NCBI GenBank assembly: GCA_031259845.1
Contig: JAIRKZ010000176.1
Coordinates: 1 to 38,594, forward strand
Length of the DNA stretch: 38,594 nucleotides
Reading direction: 5' to 3'
Origin: Tannerellaceae bacterium
Lineage (GTDB): Bacteria > Bacteroidota > Bacteroidia > Bacteroidales > Tannerellaceae
Shown here: piece after piece, positions 34,959-38,594 of the stretch
How the letters are laid out: every line of letters begins with the position of its first letter
Position numbering within the stretch: the stretch's first letter is position 1
Notes under the pieces: model-generated
Told to the model about the DNA's origin: nothing
Seen by the model: the letters and a program-made list of their open reading frames with translations, nothing else
The model's database searches: none
Translations under genes and position numbers: made by a program

Positions 34959-37175
34959 TTAAAACCGTAAGGTTATCCTTGTCATTGCATGAATGCCGGC
35001 CTGGGTGAAGTAGCCGTCGTCTTTCCTGCGCTGGCCGCCTTCTATATATGAATACACCCAGCCGTTTGTTTCGTAGGCTTCGTTGAAGAGGTTGTTCAGG
35101 GTTACGTCGAGCGCTATTTCTTCCATAAACGCCGGCTTGAAGATATATCCCACCCGCAGGCTGTTTACAAAATAAGGGTCTATAGACCTGTCTTTGGCCG
35201 ATGTATTATCCATATACTGGCGGCCTACGTATTGCGAATGGAGGCTTGCCGAGAAATCTTTGTAGTGGATACTGACGGCGCTGTTCGCTATCACGCCCGG
35301 CGAACAGGCGATGTCTGTAGTTCCTATACAGGTATTGATTTGCCCGCCGTTGTCCCAATCGTCTACATACTCGGTGAAGTTCTTTATCTTATTGCGGCTG
35401 AGGGATATATTGCCGTTCCATCCAAGCCACTGTGCAACGGTGATTCCGGCGTTTATTTCAAGGCCCATGCGGTAGCTGTCTTTTATATTGGAGGTGAGCG
35501 CTTCGCCTATTTCGCTTATTTTGCCTGTAAGGATTAACTGGTTGTTGTAGTCCATATAATAGAGGTTGGCTCCGGCATGGAAACTTTTATGGCGGAAACC
35601 GTATCCGGCTTCGTAGTCGTATAATGTTTCGTGGGTGGGGTGTTCGTCCCGTCCGGCCTCGGTAAAGTTGTCCCGGTTCGGCTCGCGGTTGGCCACGGAG
35701 AAGGAAACGAAGGCGTTGTGTTCCTTAGCCTGGTAGTTCAAGCCTGCTTTCGGATTAAAGAAAGCCCACTTTTTACTTATATGCACGTTATCCCCGGCTT
35801 TGTCGTCGCTGCCATTTATTTTATAGTCGATTCCGCGATACTGGAGGTCTGCATATCCGTTCAGGCAGGGAAGGAAGAGCCAGTTGGCTTTCAGGTAAGC
35901 GCTGTAGTCCAGCTTTTCGCCTTTGTTGCGGTAATACTCATAATCGGGAGCGGGCAGCGCGCTGGCCGATTTTGCCCATATCACCCGCCCGAAATGGCGG
36001 CCCACATACCTGTTGACGGCCGCGCCTGCCGTAAGCTGTAGCTCTTCGCTCCTGTAACTGGCGCTGTAAATGGCGCCGTAGAAATCGTTGTCGAGCCATT
36101 TGCGGCGTACTAAATCCGTTTTCTTCACCTCCTCCCCTTCCGGGCCGGTATAATTGGGCAGTTTGTAGCTGCTGAATTTGGCGCCGGCTTTATAATCTTC
36201 GTAATACCCGCTTCCGGGGGTATAATGGAGGGTGAGGTTCATCGTGCGGAAGGCGCCGAAGCGCCGGGTGGCCATCAGGTGGTAATGCTCCTGCCGGTAG
36301 TTGTCTGTCTGGTTGTTATAGAAGCGGGTTTCGCCGTTTTCTTCATACGCTCCGCAGGGGTTGAAGGTGCGATTGGGCTTTACCGCCGGGTCGGAAGGTT
36401 TCAGCATGGCGGAAGGAACGCCGGTCCATGCCTGGCTGGTATTTTCTGCGCTGCCGAAGGTTTGGAACTTAAGCAGCGTGTTTTCCCCATACCAGGCGGC
36501 GGACAGGAAATAAGAACTCATCGCAGCCGAAGCCCTGTCTATAAAGCCGTCGCTGCGGATGTTGGAATAACGGGCGTCGAACACCAGATGGTTGTAAAGC
36601 AAGCCCGTGCCGCCCTTGAACAGATGCTTCACCGTTCCGAAAGAGCCTGCCGAGAGGGCGTATTGGCTATAGGGCTTCATTGATGCGTTCTCGGTTTGCA
36701 TGGCTACCGTAGCGCCAAAGGCGGCCGCCCCGTTGGTGGAAGTACCCACCCCCCGCTGAACCTGGATGGTTTCTACAGACGAAGCGAAGTCGGGCATATT
36801 TACCCAAAAGACGCCATGCGATTCGGAATCGTTTACGGGGACGCCATTCACCGTTATATTAATACGGTTTGCATCCGTTCCGCGGATGCGGAAGCCCGAA
36901 TAGCCAATCCCCGTGCCGGCATCGGAAGTCATGATAACAGAGGGCGTTTGCGAAATAAGATACGGTATCCCCTGCCCGTCGTTTCGCCTGGCCAATTCGT
37001 CTTTCGAGAGGTCGCTGTAGGCAACGGGCGTACCCTTGGCCGCCTTAACGGCTGTTACCACTACTTCGTCTAACGACACGTCTTTTGCAATTTTCACAGA
37101 GTCTGCCGGCCATTCATCGCCGTACGCGGCGGCCGGTAAAAGCAAAGCCGCCATAAATAAAAGTACACTTTTCAT
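34959..37175 (-). CDS. TonB-dependent receptor, probably for thiamine or a related compound
   Basis: The 738-residue outer-membrane receptor has a signal peptide (to about residue 19, AAAYG). A TonB-box-like VSLDEVVVTAVKA follows, then a plug domain (PYLISQTPSVIMTSDAGTGIGYSGFRIRGTD, later VFWVNMPDFASSVETIQVQRGVGTSTNGAAAFG). A 22-strand barrel ends in MTRITLRF with terminal Phe. It lacks the carboxypeptidase-like N-terminal extension of SusC proteins and no SusD partner is adjacent, which points to a small-nutrient receptor. It is the first gene after the TPP riboswitch and is 13 bp upstream of the transporter. Thiamine as ligand is inferred from the riboswitch and neighbours. Confidence 0.9.
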   Translation of the reverse strand: MKSVLLFMAALLLPAAAYGDEWPADSVKIAKDVSLDEVVVTAVKAAKGTPVAYSDLSKDELARRNDGQGIPYLISQTPSVIMTSDAGTGIGYSGFRIRGTDANRINITVNGVPVNDSESHGVFWVNMPDFASSVETIQVQRGVGTSTNGAAAFGATVAMQTENASMKPYSQYALSAGSFGTVKHLFKGGTGLLYNHLVFDARYSNIRSDGFIDRASAAMSSYFLSAAWYGENTLLKFQTFGSAENTSQAWTGVPSAMLKPSDPAVKPNRTFNPCGAYEENGETRFYNNQTDNYRQEHYHLMATRRFGAFRTMNLTLHYTPGSGYYEDYKAGAKFSSYKLPNYTGPEGEEVKKTDLVRRKWLDNDFYGAIYSASYRSEELQLTAGAAVNRYVGRHFGRVIWAKSASALPAPDYEYYRNKGEKLDYSAYLKANWLFLPCLNGYADLQYRGIDYKINGSDDKAGDNVHISKKWAFFNPKAGLNYQAKEHNAFVSFSVANREPNRDNFTEAGRDEHPTHETLYDYEAGYGFRHKSFHAGANLYYMDYNNQLILTGKISEIGEALTSNIKDSYRMGLEINAGITVAQWLGWNGNISLSRNKIKNFTEYVDDWDNGGQINTCIGTTDIACSPGVIANSAVSIHYKDFSASLHSQYVGRQYMDNTSAKDRSIDPYFVNSLRVGYIFKPAFMEEIALDVTLNNLFNEAYETNGWVYSYIEGGQRRKDDGYFTQAGIHAMTRITLRF

Positions 37176-37247
37176 CCTTAGTCAATTTACTGATTAAACA
37201 TCTTTGTTTGAATAGGACAGGAGTGTGTTGTAGAAGAAATATACCGG

Positions 37248-37268
37248 GCAAACGCGGCCGCAGTTTGC
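37248..37268 (-). promoter_or_regulatory. GC-rich hairpin downstream of the riboswitch
   Basis: GCAAAC (37248-37253) pairs with GTTTGC (37263-37268). The enclosed GCGGCCGC is itself a palindrome and can extend the stem across a one-base bulge. On the - strand it lies just after the riboswitch and ~73 bp before the receptor start, in the place of an expression platform. The following CCGGTATATTTCTTC is not a proper U tract, so it may act on translation or termination. Confidence 0.5.
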
Positions 37269-37271
37269 GCC

Positions 37272-37375
37272 TCTTCCCTTCGTCGGTATTATCCGCATCA
37301 GGTAATATGGGTATAATCTCAGCCTGTACATCCTCCGTAAGCGAAGGGAAACAAGCACCCCTTGATATTCAGGAT
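37272..37375 (-). promoter_or_regulatory. TPP (THI-box) riboswitch
   Basis: The - strand contains the THI-box core in order: AAGGGGTGCTTG, a P3 hairpin (CCTTCG/CGGAGG), GGCTGAGATTATACCC, then ACCTGATGCGGATAATACC and GACGAAGGGAAG. The invariant CUGAGA and ACCUGAU..GGAUAAU elements that bind the pyrimidine and pyrophosphate of TPP are intact. It lies ~97 bp upstream of the TonB receptor start and so controls receptor, transporter and thiN. High TPP should repress them. Confidence 0.95.
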
Positions 37376-37521
37376 GCAAAGAAACAAAAAAAAACGGTAA
37401 TGAATATAACAGGCGCCCATATAAATTATCCGTTGCAAGGAGTTTCGCACTGTTTTTTTTCATAGCTTCGTATCGTGTTTCTTTTTCGGAATGTGTATTA
37501 ATCATAAAAAAACAATTTCTC

Positions 37522-38064
37522 ATGAAAACATGGATTCTCTTCCTTTTGGCAATTATTATGCCGGCTGCCGTTTATGCACAGCAGAACAAAAATTTCTATG
37601 ACTTTACCGTGCAGACCATTGATGGAAAAACCCTTCCGCTCTCGGCGTTTAAGGGGAAAAAACTACTGGTAGTGAACGTTGCCTCCAAGTGCGGGCTTAC
37701 TCCGCAGTATAAACAGTTGCAGGAGTTATACGACAGGTATGGCAAGGGAAATTTTGCCATTATCGGATTTCCGGCTAATAACTTTGGGCGGCAGGAACCC
37801 GGCACAAATGAGGAGATACAGCAATTTTGCACCCTGAACTATGGCGTTACATTTCCAATGATGGCCAAAATATCCGTAAAAGGCGATGATATAGCGCCCC
37901 TGTACGAGTGGCTGACAAAGAAAAGCGAGAACGGCAGGCAAGACGCCGAAGTTACCTGGAACTTCCAAAAGTTCCTGATAGACGAAAACGGGAACTGGGC
38001 CGGCTTTTATGAACCGCGCACCCTTCCTTCGGCTCCCGAAATCGTCAGCTGGATAGAGGAGTAA
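37522..38064 (+). CDS. Secreted glutathione peroxidase family protein
   Basis: This 180-residue thiol peroxidase has a signal peptide (residues 1-19, ending AAVYA), placing it in the periplasm. The peroxidatic cysteine is Cys57 in NVASKCGLTPQY, a cysteine rather than selenocysteine enzyme. The family motifs FPANNFGRQEPG (Gln of the tetrad) and VTWNFQKFLID (Trp, Asn) follow. The length is normal for a non-selenium GPx, which usually works with thioredoxin. The gene is monocistronic. It is divergent from the thiamine operon across a 346-bp gap that holds the riboswitch. Its own promoter is not obvious. Confidence 0.93.
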   Translation: MKTWILFLLAIIMPAAVYAQQNKNFYDFTVQTIDGKTLPLSAFKGKKLLVVNVASKCGLTPQYKQLQELYDRYGKGNFAIIGFPANNFGRQEPGTNEEIQQFCTLNYGVTFPMMAKISVKGDDIAPLYEWLTKKSENGRQDAEVTWNFQKFLIDENGNWAGFYEPRTLPSAPEIVSWIEE

Positions 38065-38395
38065 GCCGTAGCAATTGCCCGTTCATATATATGGCTTGCC
38101 ACTGGTTCCAAAGCTTTATTCCATTGTGTAACCAGCGTGTCGGGCTTCTCTCCGGCTTCCCATTCGATGATGATGGCAGATTTTCCCGCTATGGCGTCTG
38201 CGGGACGCAAATAGATATCCAGTCCGTATTTGTTATACTCTAATATAATAACAGGAATAATGCGGCTCGTTATTCCCGTCCGGCAAATCATGCCCTTCGC
38301 CGTCTGTTACGCTCAGGATACTATTTTCCCGCATCGGATTCCAATAACCGCCATCGTCTCAGCCCGGCGCAAGGAAGAGGAGGATTTCATACATT
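38064..38395 (-). pseudogene. Decayed gene of unknown family
   Basis: On the - strand an ATG near 38395 gives MYEILLFLAPG, then an in-frame TGA, then a continuing frame DDGGYWNPMRENSILSVTDG and HDLPDGNNEPHYSCYYIRV ending at TAA. The next frame continues plausibly as YNKYGLDIYLRPADAIAGK, then SAIIIEWEAGEKPDTLVTQW, and on to IYERAIATAYSS at about 38060, where it runs into the antisense of the peroxidase gene. The protein-like composition in successive frames suggests one gene broken by a stop and a frameshift. I do not recognise the family. It could also be non-coding DNA that happens to look coding. Confidence 0.4.
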
Positions 38396-38422
38396 TATGG
38401 ATAAAAAAAGAACATTGAACTT

Positions 38423-38593
38423 TTATGATAGTTTTTCCATTGTAACCGTAAAATCAGCGTATATTTTCAATTTTTCAGGCACAAATCGCAAAAGCGTATA
38501 ATCGCTGTCGCCCGCCGGATAATACATCTCCCAACCTTTTTGCCATGCCCGTTGCCGCAATTCATTGTCGGTAACAATTTCTACCGTACCTTG
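38423..38593 (-). CDS. Pyridoxamine 5'-phosphate oxidase-like flavoprotein, C-terminal fragment
   Basis: The last 56 codons of a gene that begins beyond the window end at TAA 38423-38425. Visible sequence is QGTVEIVTDNELRQRAWQKG, then WEMYYPAGDSDYTLLRFVPE and KLKIYADFTV. This fits the end of the split-barrel FMN-binding fold of the general-stress/PNPOx-like family, where the [WY]xxYYPxGxxDPDYxLLRF strand is conserved. Enzymatic activity and cofactor cannot be judged from the fragment. Confidence 0.7.
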   Translation of the reverse strand, partial: QGTVEIVTDNELRQRAWQKGWEMYYPAGDSDYTLLRFVPEKLKIYADFTVTMEKLS

Positions 38594-38594
38594 C

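Noticed and set aside
35631-36683. Two long + strand frames opposite the TonB receptor
   Set aside because: They are antisense to an intact receptor gene with no domain, signal peptide or upstream site of their own.
37194-37523. Open frame through the thiamine operon leader
   Set aside because: It covers the riboswitch and hairpin, and its sequence is explained by RNA structure. No protein family features are seen.

Overview
The window looks like a chromosomal segment of a Bacteroidales bacterium, probably near Tannerellaceae or Dysgonomonadaceae. The genus is an inference. The support is the gene repertoire: a three-subunit SdhCAB, a DUF6089-uppS-bamA-ompH-ompH-murI cluster, a DUF6242 lipoprotein, and a TPP riboswitch ahead of a TonB receptor, a PnuC-type transporter and thiN. 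Promoter-like sites also fit the Bacteroidetes consensus (TTTG, about 19-21 nt, TAnnTTTG).

Layout. 1-306 is the end of an HlyD-type adaptor. 414-3851 is sdhCAB, closed by a clear terminator. 4027-11379 runs on the + strand: a LiaF-like membrane protein, a membrane-anchored LytTR regulator, then a complete RND tripartite efflux pump (adaptor, permease, outer-membrane factor). 11504-13822 (-) holds three tandem, divergent paralogs of a secreted protein with shared N- and C-terminal motifs. 14029-15135 (-) is a secreted GH20-type enzyme. 15272-22184 (-) is an envelope-biogenesis block: DUF6089, uppS, bamA, two ompH, a terminator, then murI and a VanX-like dipeptidase. 22267-24800 (-) carries a DUF6242 lipoprotein and ribD. 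24853-26874 (+) is prmC-recX-comF with overlapping genes.

26.9-29.05 kb is the odd part: a remnant of a Ser/Thr kinase gene, then a strikingly AT-rich insert with an AAA ATPase gene followed by an HNH nuclease gene. The pair resembles a Septu (PtuAB)-type defence system. Both genes carry disruptions (two frameshifts in the ATPase; one frameshift and one stop in the HNH gene), so it is probably a decayed defence island. A PMCA-type Ca2+ ATPase follows (-). Next come a GC-rich spacer with a five-unit 21-bp tandem repeat, a TIGR01212 radical SAM gene (-), and an internally deleted DUF4143 ATPase remnant (+).

33693-37375 (-) is a thiamine salvage operon. A TPP riboswitch controls a TonB-dependent receptor (outer membrane uptake), a PnuC/PnuT transporter (inner membrane uptake) and thiamine pyrophosphokinase (conversion to TPP). 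The window closes with a secreted glutathione peroxidase (+), another decayed gene (-) and the 3' end of a pyridoxamine-phosphate-oxidase-like gene (-). I saw no tRNA, rRNA, CRISPR array or intact insertion sequence.
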